Source of the DNA: Acridotheres tristis
Lineage: Eukaryota; Chordata; Aves; Passeriformes; Sturnidae
Assembly (NCBI GenBank): GCA_037013685.1
Contig: CM072892.1
Span: 21,891,501-21,955,500 of the forward strand
Length of the DNA: 64,000 bases
Direction of reading: 5' to 3'
Below are positions 24,601 to 37,586 of this stretch, in pieces; positions within the stretch are counted from its first letter, which is position 1; every line of letters starts with the position of its first letter. Below the pieces are notes generated by a model. That model had not been told where the DNA came from and searched no databases. It saw only the letters and a program-made list of their open reading frames with translations. The position numbers and the translations under genes were made by a program.

Positions 24601-27600
24601 CTTACTCCTGGGAATGAAGCACAGGAAAGCTCAAGCTGCCTTCAAGGCTGCTGGCTCTCCCCAGGGTTGCCAGCCTGGTTTAAGCCCATTCCAAAGCTGG
24701 TGGACTGCCAGTGCAACCTCAAGCACCATGTGTGGCCGAACAAACAGTGCTGGGGTCGGGCAGCACCTGGAGGGAGCCAGCTTGGATATTTCTGCATGTT
24801 TGACACACTCAGTCCAGTCCAGAAAAACAACACACAGGCAGCTGAAAGACAACGGTAGTTTCCTGTGTACTGTGATGCTGCAGATGAGCATTTGCCAGCT
24901 ACTTTGATTCATGATTTCTCAAAATGTTTGATTGTCAGTATCTGCAAGCTGGAAGCTATAAAGATTATAAAAAGAATGTAGGGAACAGTCATGCTTAGAA
25001 ATCTTGTCAGAAGGAATAAACTGTTGTTAAAAATGTGCCTTTCTATTGCTTCACCATTGCTAGTACTGTCAAACCCATGCAAAGGTTTCTAGATGTCCTT
25101 ATTCCAAATTCCTTTTATAGGCACGCTAATTATTCATTCTTTAGAAGCCAAGATAAGCATGCATCACTGAGAAAAGGGGCAGAAAAGGCTTTTATTTATG
25201 TCTTCCCTTAAGTTTCCTGTAAAGGATTAACACTTTTACTAATTTCTCAAAGATTTAAGACAATGTAAGGTCTTTGGCACTGTATATTTACAATTACTCA
25301 GAATTGAAGTGCAGATCTCCCTATATCACAGGTAGAATAAAATCTGTCAGACAAACATTTGATTGAGATACTGAAATATCATTGTAACTTCATGCCATCT
25401 TATGAAATGCCAGGTAATTTAGACTATTGCAAGGATGAGGTAAAGAGAACAACTGTTAACCCTAAAAAGCAGATTCATAGTGAGATTTAGGTTGAAGATT
25501 AACTCCTTGCCTCAAAGTTTCTGAAGTGTTTCCTTTTAAATAAATGAATTTCAATAATGTCTTTTAATTTCTCAGAATTTAGCTAAAATTTATTATTCTT
25601 TCCAATTTTATTAATTGTTTAGGTTATTAGTAATAAAACTAACAGGACCATGTCTACTGTAGTGCAGTCCTTTACACCCACACAGCCTGTTTTCCTTTGC
25701 AGAATGAGGCCTGACTCCTTGCAGACTTGGAAAATAATTCTCTTTGATCTTAATTTATGCAGGAAAAAATCTTTACCCTAGAGGAATGCCTGTTCTTCAG
25801 ATGATCTCTGCTGAAAGTACTTGATACTCTCAGGAAAGTTTATGGATGAATATTATTTATTCTGCTTATTTTTAGTTTCTTTCATTAACATAGTAACAAA
25901 GAAACACATGCAGATGTAACTTAGATACAACCCATTACATGAGTGTCCAAAACTGCCCGTCAATTTTATTTTTAGTTGATTTCAAGTGTGAACATAGTAT
26001 CTATGTTCCAAGTCCCGAATCTAATTTTTGTGAAAACACTCTTTCCTTTAATCATGGTGCTCCCAAACGTGGATGGAGGGCCCTGAGGCCCCTGACACCT
26101 GTGACTACTCCCATGAAGAACCAGTGGATGGATGGGAAGGCCAGGACTGGACTAATATATAGGCAGGTGTATCCCCTGTGTTGGTCTGCAATACAACCCC
26201 TGCTCTCACTCAGGAGCTTAGGAACTTTTCTCAGCCTCTTATTTTAGAAACAATAGAGGAAGCACATGAGGTTACAACAATACGTGTCATGCTCCCACCT
26301 TGCTACAGAGTATACTCAGATTTGGTCTCTTTGGTTTCTTTTTCCTTCCTACTAGCTTTTTAATGTTTGATTTGCATTTTTTTTAAATCTGTCAATGCCT
26401 TGAAGCATCCGTCTTCTATTCCTTAGACATACTGATGGAGTATCAAAGTACTTCACAGCATTTAGCATCTTAGGCTACCCTGGAGAAAGACAGCTTAGGG
26501 GATGGATTGAATTCATCCTCCAGTGGTAATTCACTTCTTGTTCTAGTTCTGCTAGAAAATGTTCTAGTTTCTGTTAGAAAATGGAAGGGAGTGAAATGTG
26601 GTGAAACTACAAGCACCTCTCCAGACCTAGACCAAAGCCAGATTCTGCATGGCACCTGAGTTGAGTTGTCTAATAATAGCCTTTTTTCATTAATGGCTGT
26701 GCATAAACGAAACAAACAGCAAGTGGCAGAACAGTCTTGGAAAGGGGTAGTTCTATGATCCCCTCGCTTCCTAAAAATGTATAGTGTATGGTCCTGAAGT
26801 CTTGAATTTGGAGGGAGATCTGTTTTTTCTGATGGTTGTGACTAGTGCAGTGGCATCTTCTGTGGTCAGGGGATTACTGTAAATCTGTAAATCTGTAAAA
26901 GAAGAGACATAGATCCAGACATGGTAAGCATAAGGATGTCATGTCTAGCAGAAGCCATGCTGTAACCTCAAGGATGACTCTTTCTTCCCATTCTTCAGCA
27001 GGCATGTGGAAAAACTGTGGTCCCTTTCAATGGGTTTGTCTGTTATCATCTTTTTATCATCTTGTCTCTGTCCCACGAAAGTCTGCAAGACTTCCAAGTC
27101 AAGTGGAGTTACCTTTTCAGTTTCTCTCTGTCCCCTGGTGTGAAATTCCATATATCAGGTCCTTTACATCTGTCATGCAGAAGGATGTGATGTGGGTCAT
27201 ATTCAGTCAAGTGATGGGGAGAGGCTGAGACAATGGGCTGCATTTGAAGGTTTACTTGCTAGTAGTACAACCCCTCTGGATGGGGTTGTGCCCTTTGGGA
27301 CATTTCCCATTGGCTTGGCTCCTCCTGGCAGCACAGCAGATCAGAGCTCAGGCTGGTCATCTCCCTGCTGCAAGGTCTGGCTATCTGGCATTACAGGGTA
27401 GGCACTGCTGAGTGCCTCTCTTAGTGCATGAACATCATCTCTCCCCCACCTTGGACCTCATGTGCAGTCCCCATTCCCATGATTAGAAAGAAAAGTTTCT
27501 TTGTTAACGTTGGCCAGCAGAAGACATGTTCTTGTTTAGATCCTTTGTGCTTTAAGGTCCTAAGACAGTCTGAGTCGCTACAGAGAGAGAGAGTAATGCC

Positions 27601-29520
27601 TCTGGGTGGGCTAGTGACTTTACCTCAAGCCATCTTAAGAGCAAGGCACACAGACACGTTTATTTACATAATCTGAAACAGCAGGCCCAAAGACTGGTGT
27701 GGTGGCAGTGATTTGCAAACACAGGGGTGTCCAGAGACAGGCCCACATTAACAGCTTTAAAGATGCCCCTCAACCACCATATTGTCATTTGCAGGCTCTC
27801 AGGATGGTGATGTTAGATCTAGCTGCGAATGCAGCTCATAAGCAAGCTGACTTTTTTGAGCTGAATTCCTAGAGTCTGATCTTGGATTGAGAAGGTGTGT
27901 TAGCTCTCAATTCTCACCTCTGGAGGAATTTTAGCTTGTTATTCAGTTTTGCCCTTTCAGGGATTATTGACCCCTGTCTTACTAGAAGACAGCTTTGGCT
28001 TTCTTTTGCCAGGGCTTGGTAATACTCCTCTATTTTAGGCAGTGCTGTGGCATTGCTCTGTTGTGGCGATGACAGTTTATCCTGTGCTTGAATAAATTCT
28101 TAGCAAATAATTTACATTGTGAAGGAGAAAGATAGAGAGAGGAAGGATTTCTTATATTAATAGACACTGCCTGTTTTTCTCACTATGAAAAATGGCCGAA
28201 TTCTCCTTGCCACATCTAAAATATCAAGACTCATTCTACTTATGTTCGATTAGTAGAGGAGAGGAATTCAGCTTCATATGATAGCTGTGCCCAGCTGTAC
28301 ATGCGCCAATGCCAATTCACATGCTTCACACACCTCAAGGTGTAAGTTCTACTTAGAGCAGGGTATGTGTGAATTCGTTTGTGTCTGCTGTGACACTGGG
28401 AGGCATAGGACTTGCTGCCAACACTTGCTTTGCATTCTCAGAGAGAATTTCTTATCCAAATTTTCCATGTATGGAAGGTTGTATGGAGGCAGATGGTGAA
28501 TTTAGCTGACTTAAAAATATTTCTTTTAGAAACAAAACAGAAAGAAACAGATTCTGCAGTAATCTCTGCTGCTCCTGCTTCAAGTGAGCTGGAAGGAGAG
28601 AAGAGGTGTGAAACCTTGAATTTTGGAGAGATATTTTTCTGGACAGGAAGGTCAAAAGTCTTAGTACTGATCTCCGTGTTACCTGCAGGCTTTTTCAAGG
28701 CAGGAGCACATTGCCTTGCCCTCACTTCCGTTTTAATTGCTCCATATTTTAAAGATATGGACTTTTATTAGAAAGAGATAACATATCAGTGGAAATACTA
28801 AACCGGGTGAAGGAAGATGTTAATGGAACGCAGGGCAGTGCATTATGGAGATGCTCAAGGAACACTGGATGCTCACAGCACATGCTTGTGGCCATTAGGG
28901 TAGCAGGTGTGTGGAACATACTGAGGGAAGAAGGGCATTCAGATATTCATGCAAGTCTTTCACAGTATAGTAACAGTGCATGAGATTACTGAAATACTAA
29001 TTTTCTTGTTTACTTTTCCTCTGAAGGACTACTAGCACACTCGGGTTCTCACTTTGAACAGACAGATTAGGCAGCTTAATTTTATTCCTTCCTAGTCTAT
29101 GTCTCTTGCTGCTTACTGAGCAATGGCTAAAACCATTAGATTTGGGCTACTTACGAAAAAGTGAAGTAGCTCCTGAACTTTGTAATCAAAACAAACAACG
29201 ATTCCAATCCTACGGGATTTTAGTAGATTGCCATTTTCTGCTTTATATGCCCTGAGGGACTTCTCTTTCAGCTCCTTCCTCTCTGTCAGACTGCTCTGTT
29301 ACTGTGATTTCTTATGCTGTATGTGTATTCCCATACATGACTCATAGTTGACAGAGTCACCTGTGGTGATGAGGGTGACCCTGTGAACCAGCCATAAAGC
29401 TCTGGATCTGGGTGCCCTGTTTTTCGTACTACCCACCAGGTCATGGGGCATTCTTGCTAGAGAAGGCAATGCATGTTCACTGAGCTGACACCATCCAGCT
29501 CTCCAGTGCCTGTACTCCTG
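18693..29520. other. Long AT-rich non-coding stretch
   Basis: Nearly 11 kb without a supported gene. Open frames are short, and the stop-poor patch at 24.55-24.91 kb is open on both strands, which points to composition and not coding. The only simple repeat worth noting is the ATT/GTT run at 21473-21502. The stretch may be intergenic. Confidence 0.6.
21473..21502. repeat. Trinucleotide microsatellite (ATT)n(GTT)n
   Basis: A short run of ATT units passes directly into GTT units, which is visible by eye. It is a likely length-variable locus with no gene attached. Confidence 0.9.
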
Positions 29521-30572
29521 TGTCATGGTTTTTGGCCAGGATAGAGTTAATTTTTCACAGTAGCCTTGAGGGGGCAGAGCCTGGACGAACATAGGCATAT
29601 GAGGTTGTTGTTGTCACCACCTCATGTCACTGACAGGGTTGGAAGTACAGGACTCTTACCTCCAACAGGAAGGTGGGCATGACTTGCAGTCCAGGAAAAG
29701 CAGGGGTGCAGAGAGTCCACCATTCTGTGTTTTGGGGTGATGCCATATTGAGTCAGTGAGTCACATTTTTTGCATGGAAATCATCCTCTTTTTGTATAAT
29801 TTTGTTATTAATATTGTTGCTGTTACCATTAATTTTCTTATCTCATTGCTGTTTCCAGTAAATTGTTCCTGTCCCAACCTGTTATCTCTGCCTGCTAGCC
29901 CCTCTCTTCCACTGGTGGTCCCCTTCCCCTTTCTCTGAGCTGCAGCTTTTCTGGATTGGTTCTGTAGGTTAGAGCCAGTGGACCCAAGATGCTGCTCTGA
30001 GAAAAAGCAAACAACAACAAAAAAACCAAAAAACAAACAAACAAACAAAAACACCAAAAAGAAAAAAAAAAAAGAGAGAGAAAAAGGGAGAGAGCAGTGG
30101 CCACGTGGAGTGGAGCCCAGGTGAGCCATGTGGACCCCAAGCTGCAGCCACAATGACCATAGCAGGAGCCCAAGCTGCAGCTGGAACTGCCGAGCATTCC
30201 AGTCCTGCTCCCACAAGGTCAGGTGAGGAAAGGGGTCCCCAGCCTGTTTCAGAATCCTGTCAGGTCCCACCAGGTTTTGTTTTGTCTCTAATTTTTTGTT
30301 GCTTTTAGGGCTGGTTAACTGGAAAGTTAATCATACTTGATGCTGTCTTTGCAAAGTGTCTTTATTTGGTGGGTAAAATACTCTCTCTTTTGTATGCTCT
30401 TTTATTAACATTGTTGTGGTTAGTACTATTTTTCAACAAATTGTCATTATGTCTTCTAATCTCTCCAAGTGTTTTCTCCATTATTGGAAAGGAGCAGGTG
30501 AAAGTGTTTGATTTTCACTCTGTGTTTTAAACCAGAGCATTTTTAGTGCTGTTTCTAAACCATGACATCCTG
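29516..30572 (+). mobile_element. LTR element, about 1,047 bp, flanked by a TCCTG target-site duplication
   Basis: The element runs from 29521 (TGTCATGG) to 30567 (CCATGACA). These ends are a perfect 8-bp inverted repeat with the canonical TG...CA termini, and the 5-bp sequence TCCTG occurs directly on both sides (29516-29520 and 30568-30572). Its start (GGCCAGGATAGAGTTAATTT) resembles songbird LTRs related to the 18-kb copy. It contains an A-rich stretch at 30001-30082. No second copy of the start lies inside, so it is either one long solo LTR or an LTR with a nested insertion. No retroviral gene is present. Confidence 0.85.
30001..30082 (+). repeat. A-rich low-complexity run with CAAA units
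   Basis: A-rich sequence with repeated ACAA/CAAAC units followed by a poly-A run and GAGA. It lies inside the LTR element and could be the tail of a nested retroposed insertion. Confidence 0.8.
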
Positions 30573-31316
30573 GCTTTGCAGGAGCAATAAGTTACTGAAC
30601 ATCTATCCCAGGAACTGTCCTCCTTTCTCAGAGACTTCCTCGTGGCTGAGGTTCAGCTCCTTCACTTGTTAATTGCCCTACAGAGAGACAAGTGTGCAGA
30701 GGTAATGTGATCTTCCAGCCAGCTGCAGCCAGATGCCATACCAAGGCACTGGTGTGAGGAGGAACAAGAGAGATATCAGACACATCGAAATCTTCAGTGC
30801 ACGGGACATCTGCTTTTCAGAAGCTTGTACATTTTGGTTAAAATTGGTTTTCTTTCAGAAGTTTGAACTTGATGAGCAATAATTTTGACTACAAACTATG
30901 CCAGATCAGGTACCAGTTCTTGAAGAATTCTCTAACAACGTGTCTCCTATGCATATAGTTCCTTCTACCAAAATGCACTTGTCTTCCAACTCTAATTATG
31001 TTGTGTTGTGTTGTGTTGGACTGGGAAGACAAAAAGGTAAACAAAGACACACAAAAAATGACTGTAAAATTAAAAAGGAGGGTAGTTTCCTTAGTTCATT
31101 GTTGAGACACTGGATATTTCCTCCAAACTTCAGGGAGCATTGTGGGTCTTGAGCAGAGATCAGGGGATGTGACAGAGCCATGGCAGTGAGAACTGTCATA
31201 CAAAAGAGGTGTTTCCTGGATGAATTTTGAGTGGTTAGGACTTTCTCTTGCTTTGTGCCAGCTTGGAGACCCAGGTTTAGGTCCCAGCTTCAATTCAGGC
31301 ATCTTGAGCCTGACCA
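30568..31316. other. Short non-coding interval between two LTR elements
   Basis: No gene or RNA is recognised. It holds a small TTGTG tandem repeat near 30999-31018. Confidence 0.6.
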
Positions 31317-32040
31317 TGTGTTTTGGTTTGAGAGGCAGGTATTTGCTAAGGAAAGGAGAGAATTTTTTTTTGAGATGCAGAGTGCGACACCCCTTTCTTC
31401 TAATTATTATAATTTCAAATCAGAGGCTTTCAGGCAGAAGATATGGGGATAGGAATAACAGCTCTTTACTGATATATTTAACAAGGCAAACAGTAGAAAC
31501 AACAATAGCTATAAAAATTGATAACAAAACAGAACAGTATAGCTCAGTTTTAGTTTTTTTGGGCTACAGGTTTCCTCTTTTTGTGCTCAGTTACCGGTGC
31601 TGTGGGGGCAGAGCAGGTTTTGTGCAGTTGAAGAAGGCTGGAGTGATGGCGGCAGCCCAGGTGTGAGAGGGATGGAAGAGCGACTTCTTTTTTATGATGT
31701 TGGTCGTGGTGCTCGGCAGAGTGACTGGAGGTAGTAGGATGAAGTGGGAAAGCAGCAGAGCGGTGTCTGATAGCAGGGAACGTGGCTTTTGGTGCTGGGA
31801 TGGCGGGGAGGACGCTAGATAGGAGCCCCGGCCGTCTTCCTTCCACTCCACCAGCGAGCGAGAGCCAGAGAGCCCAGGCCCCTGTCCCACCTTTCTTTTT
31901 CCGGTTTCCCCCTATCCCCCACCCCTCTGTGAGAGAAAACTATTGCTACTAAGGTATAGCCACAAATACTCAGCATAACAATGGGAAAAAAATTCCACAG
32001 AAAGAAAAGGGAACAACTCAACCCCCAATGTAGCACCTTC
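31317..32040 (-). mobile_element. LTR of an endogenous retrovirus-like element, reverse orientation
   Basis: On the plus strand the segment opens with TGTGTTTTGGTTTGAG, the complement of an LTR 3' end (CTCAAACCAAAACACA). It is followed by the complement of an AGTAAA poly(A)-type signal at 31465-31470 and then a GC-richer portion with several CpGs (31600-31900). The order resembles a passerine LTR family I remember. The left end is well placed. The right end is uncertain and may extend to about 32.28 kb, and no target-site duplication was found. No viral gene is present. Confidence 0.65.
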
Positions 32041-35000
32041 CTATGCAGAACCCAGAGTGGAATATGAGTCCCTCCAGCCCCATCTGTGATCCTGTAGGGG
32101 TTAGAAGCACTGAGGGCTTGTGTCCCATGGAAGAGCATCAGTTGCTTTTGGGGGTAACTCCATTGAAGGGTATCAGTTGCCACACAAAATTTTCATGGTG
32201 CAGAGGATTAGAAACATTGGGATGCTCAGAGTTCCTATTTTTTTTTCTCCCACACTGTGATGACTTCCAGGCCTGAGAGAGGCCTAAATTCCCATTGTTC
32301 TTGAGAACACTGGCTCCACTATTACTGGCTACTCACTACCATAGCACTAACAATGTCTTTGACACCTTTAGGTCCTAGACTGTGGTGGTTCAGATTTATG
32401 TAAGGCTTAGCCAAATTTTAAATCAAATGTGAGGCAGGCACCACTTCCATCAGCCTGTGTGCTTCCAAGTATATGGGCTCTGTGCCCCATAATGTCTGCA
32501 AAGGCCTTCTCAGGATATACAGAGAAAAAGTATATTGATGAGGGGTGTATTGTGTCCCTCCATCTTCATTAAATAAATTAAACTACAGAGTAAAATTAAG
32601 TAACACTATGCAACAACAGCACAGTTTTACTCCTTATGCATTATCATCCCCTGGTTCTCCCCATTCCTTTATCCCAGACTTCCAGGAGTAAATGTAACTT
32701 CCTTGCTTATCCATTTGACATCCAGTGATTTGCTGCAGCTTCTCACCAGGATGCAATGTGACTGAACTTTTTTTGGTGTAATTGAGAACTTTTGACATCA
32801 GGCAAAAACATTTTTGTTTTGGTTTGGTTTTTTTTTTTAGCATTAATTTAAGCATGCAGCTGATACTGCCAGCAGAGGTAGGGCAGCTGAGAACATTCTG
32901 ACTTACAACCAGCAGAAAGAATCCGAGCATTTTCATCTTGGCCATTTGGTGTTGTTGACACAGCTGCAGTGAGACATATCAGTGCAGTTGGAGGCTGTAT
33001 TTCCACAAAAACCTGTCATTTGGAATTCCTTCATCAAACCCCATACTTAGAGCTTATATTTCTCCATGTTGTTATATGCATTCAGAAGGCTAACCTCAAG
33101 ACGAATTCCCCTCTCAACAAAGCCATTTTCCAGTTCAGTCTGTAGACTCTAACAAAATAGTCTTTATTCTTGTGTTATTATGGTTTTTTGACTTTCCTCC
33201 CATTTATATATAATAAGTTAGAAAGTTAACTCTTCTTAAATCATGGATAAATCCTACTGTTACAAAAATGAGTAAAAGAACTTGTTTAATCAGATGACTG
33301 ACTTAATGAGGCAGAAAATAAGAGGAGAGCCACCAGAAAAGACTGGAACAGCTGTGGCAAACCCATGGTGTGCAGACCACAAGTGCTACAGAGTTTCATC
33401 GGGAGTGCACCAACAGGGATGCAGTTCCATTCTTGGTTTCAGCTAGCTGCTCCTACTGCTCTATTTACAACTAGAGGAGACAATAAGGAATAAAGAAATA
33501 GCCCTGGTGTGTAGAAAGCAGTTGAAGAAAGATGTTTGACATCAAAGGGAGAGCTCTTAAAGGGAAATTTACATTCTCCCCCTACCCCCTCCTTTATCAA
33601 TAGCCAGATTACATGTAGGTGTAAGAATTCTGGCAGGATCATATCCTTGGTCCCTTTTTTGGATACATACCAGCTGATAGTTACAGCTCTGACTGTATGG
33701 AAAGGCTAGTGAGTGCAGATGGTCTGAAAACATTCAGTTTCAACCCCTAGGTTAGTGTCAGGAGCTTGCGTTGCCTTCTCTACTGAGGCATCAGCCAGCA
33801 AGACAGACTTCTGAGGCTCACTCATTTTGGACATTTCACTCTGGTCTGCCATGAAGCAGATTCAGTTTGTCAATGCAAGCCTAGCAGAGATGTGATTCCT
33901 TGGATGTGATAGATCTTCCACTCCTCAACATGCTGTGGATGCACTCCTGCAACCCTGCTTCCTGCCCAGCACTCCCCTGTGCACTATATGCATGTGGTGG
34001 TGGCCCCAGTGTGGGGAAGGGCTAACTCTGGGGCTAAGCTCTCCTCAAGTTCTTCAGGCCATGTGCAGGGAACTCACAGTTCTCCCACATTAGGTCCTTG
34101 TTCCCTCACAAGCTACCTTTCTCCCTTTACTCAATTTCTGAGCCCACCAGGCAAAGCAATTTTTTTATCTTCATCCCATTTCCCCACAAATGTGCAAGCC
34201 AAAAACATGCCAGCTGCTCCTACCTCTCTTGAACTGACTGACAATTCCTCAGGCACGGGAGCTGACTGTGATCAGACTCTGGGAATGCTTTGCAGTATAC
34301 TCTTTCTGCATGGCAGAAGAAAAAGCATTTTAAGGCCACCGTATATTGGGACTGAGCGTATCACTGGAAGCAATACAGCTTCTCTTGCCCACAATTTATA
34401 ATTTAATTTATAGAGAAAGAAAATTTCCCTTTTAAGGGAACTAAATACATGAAAAAATTATGAAGTTTTATTTTGCCAAAATAATTTCTGGCTAATAGCA
34501 CACTATATATTTTTTTTCTAGTTTGAATCTTCCTTTTCCTTCCCTGTCACTGCTTTTATGACTTCTTCCCTTACTCTCTATTTCCCTTGAGAGCTCCAGG
34601 CTATTAACCGGTAATTTTGTATCCTTACTCGGTGTCACCTAGCATTGATGTGGAATGTGGAGCAGTTTAGCTGTTCATTCAGATCTGTGTGGTGAAAAGA
34701 CTGGCCAGCTGGCATCCACATCACCACACTTCAACCAGCTCTGCAGCTGCATCTCCTTTATTAAGACCCTTTCCATCTGCCAGATTTTATTTGTCAAATG
34801 ATGGATTTACTTGCATTACTCTAGTGTGAGAAAGACAAAAGGAAGGGTAAAAATAGGCTTAAATCCCATGTAAAGAAGTCATGAGACAAGTCATGTGCCC
34901 AGTACATTAGTCAGTCCCACAGTGTGTGGATTGAGCCTTCTGATTAGATTCAGAAGTGATTTTGGCACTTCATAAATTGCACTATGTGCTATTTAAAAAT

Positions 35001-37145
35001 AGAAAAACAAGCCTAGAGGACTTGTCCCACATATGTCCATGCCTTACAGTAATTGCATTATTTAACAAATAATTGCACATATAACAACAAAGGAAAGTAA
35101 AAAATTAACTTGTAATGACTAAGAGACAGGCCAGAGGAGATTTAGAATTTTGAGAGGAACTGTTATGCTAAGCTAGGAAGCCAGGCCAAAGAGCTGCAAG
35201 CAGCCATGGCACCTGACTCTGCTGTGTACAAGCAGAGCCTGAGAGCAGCAGGTTACGAACACCCTGTCCCCATGTCATGCCTGTCCTTCTGGGCAATGAA
35301 GAGCTCAAACACGATCTGATCTCCAAAAATGGTGAGTTCTAACTTCTCTTACAGGCATTAGGGGCAGCTGGGTGGAGTGTCCTGGAAGCTGGTACTGTCA
35401 AGTCCTCTAATGATTCATTTTATTTTTTCCAAGCTGCTCCCAGATGGCAGCTCCATCTCTGGCCACTGGTATCCTGGATCTCTGTTCGCCACCCTTCTTC
35501 TCATTGCTATCTGGCCTAAGGAGATAAGCTTTTTCAACTGGTGATCAGCCAGGTGCAACCACAGTCCCTCTTAGCTGCTGCTGATTTTTCTTTGGCCATT
35601 TCTGACAATTTCTGGAGTGAGTTTTCCAGTAAGTAAACCCTGCACCTGCATCCTTCTCAAACTCATTCTCTGTGTCACCACTACGAGTGAGTCGCAGGTT
35701 CATTTGTTTTTCTCTTCTTTAAATGAAAAGTTCACAGCCACGTCCTAGATCCTGTATGTTTCTCACACTTGCACACTAAAAGCAGCTGCTTGGAGTCAAA
35801 ACATCTCCAGGAGGAATGGTGCCATTTGTGAGACCTAGGTTCTTGATTTATGCTGCTTATAAACAGGAGAATCCTAAGTCTTGCTTGCAGGGGCTGTCCC
35901 GGTGTTGTGAGAAAGCCCTGCAGAGCCTATGGTTGACGGTGCTGCCACACCATGCTTATGTGACCTCACCTACACCTTCTGACTCCTAAGGGTGACATTC
36001 AGTGCCCAGAAATCCCATCATTCTGGGATCCAGGCAGCTCACAATAACTGAGAATAGCTATGGTTTTGGCTGTGGACCTTTCCCCTTCCTCTCCCAGATG
36101 TATCAAAGAGTCATGCCAGGCTGCTGCTAAGTGTCTCCTTTAAGTTCATATTTCAGTTTGTACAATTTCGTGATAAAGTCAGACTGTGGCAGTTACAGTG
36201 TTAAACGAGATGAAGATAGGAATGTATTCACCTTTTTAATCTGGAACAGTTCATACTTCCCTACTGCCAAATTCCCAGTATGTTCAGTAATAAAGTGTGG
36301 CTTGTAAACATGTCAGCACTTAATGGGGCCTTGAATCAAGTACTCACTCATTTCACCAACTGCTGTTAGTGCCAAAAGTGTGTCAGTGCTTATTATTTTA
36401 CATCTCTTTTACCGATAACTTTGTGACTTTTCCTAAGGTGCTAAAACCAAAACTGTAACAGAAGAGGCTTTCTGATAAAGGTTGAGCATAACTAATTCAT
36501 ACACTTAGAAATATTCCCATTTCCCCAAGAATAGGATAATTTTAGTGGCTTTATTCCCTTAAGTTCCACGTAGACCTCTCAAATAGACCAGTCATTAGAG
36601 ACTGTGGAAGGATTATACTGGAAAAAGAACAAAATACCACAAAATATAGTGAAAGGCTTGACCCTGAAGTGGATGACCATTGTCAGCTTTGATTTTATTG
36701 CCAAAGTTTGTAAATATTTTTCTAGTGTAGGCCAAACAACTGTGGCTATTTGGCCACAGTTGCTTGCTTGTTTGTAGCAAGCTAACATTTTTCTCTGATT
36801 TCAGTCAGATTATTCTGATGTAGGTTGGTTGATCTTTTCTTAGATCTTCCCTTTTAAGGAACAGGCCGGTTTTAAATGACCCAGTTATGAGCTCTTAATG
36901 TTGCAGATCCTTCCTCTGGAGAACATCTTCCATTCTCTGACTAGAAACCAATGATGGATTGGTTACTGCAATAGCAGATGGGAGACCACAGTCCAGTGTT
37001 TTGCCAGAGACATCTGTGGGATTTGAGGCAAGTCTCTGCTTCTATGGCCTGTGGTGTTTTATAAATGCAGATTTGAAAAAGAGTTGTAGGATTATTATTT
37101 ATGTACATTACAACATCATCTCAGATCCTAGCTGTGGACCCTCAT
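32041..37145. other. Non-coding stretch, no gene recognised
   Basis: About 5 kb of AT-rich sequence. A minus-strand ORF at 32634-32945 with a hydrophobic N-terminus is discussed as a finding. The plus-strand ORF at 33979-34401 lacks any recognisable domain. No RNA gene is recognised. Confidence 0.55.
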
Positions 37146-37586
37146 TGTGCTAATTACTGATGGGAGAGATGGGTCTTAATGTCTTCACAAACAGCTTGAT
37201 GTGAAAGAACAGATTAGGTTCTGGAAGAATGGGGGATTTTAGGAGAAATGGGTGTTTATGTCTTAGAAATGGGTCTTAATGTCTTCATGAATATCAAGCT
37301 GCATTTTTTGCAGAATCCAGATAATTTGAGATTCTAAACTTTTGGGCAATGTGTAGTAGGTAGTTTGGGAAGTCTGTACCTTCCTAATACCTCAGCTAAC
37401 GGGAGAAGGAAGAGGGCAATGTGCAGCCAGGAGTTCAGAATAAAAGGAGGCTGCGTCTTCTGAAAGCTTGAGAGAGACCCCATGGGGGGTATGGCCTAGT
37501 GGACTCTATCCCTTTACTCAAATAAAGATGCAAGGTTCCTCTTTCTCTTTTGTGGACACTGGCTTTTCACAGTGGGATTTTCTACA
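37146..37586 (+). mobile_element. Decayed LTR upstream of the ANGEL1 promoter
   Basis: The segment has LTR architecture in forward orientation. There is a TATA-like AATAAAAGG at about 37439, then GAGAGACCCCATGGGG, 'TATGGCCTAGTGGACTCTAT', a poly(A) signal AATAAA at 37521-37526, and an end at TCTACA (37586). The upstream part contains a direct repeat of GGGTCTTAATGTCTTCA (near 37171 and 37268). The 5' boundary is approximate. It lies about 650 bp before the ANGEL1 CpG island, so its promoter could in principle feed that gene. That is inference only. Confidence 0.6.

Noticed and set aside
24553..24912. Overlapping open frames on both strands
   Set aside because: Being open in several frames on both strands points to base composition and not coding.
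29761..30270. 169-codon minus-strand open frame with a Phe/Leu-rich run
   Set aside because: The hydrophobic run is the complement of an A-rich stretch inside the LTR element. It is an artefact of low complexity.
31220..31666. 148-codon plus-strand open frame
   Set aside because: It overlaps the start of a reverse-oriented LTR and is not a retroviral or host protein.
33979..34401. 140-codon plus-strand open frame
   Set aside because: Ser/Thr/Pro-rich without motifs. No splice signals or conserved neighbours support it.
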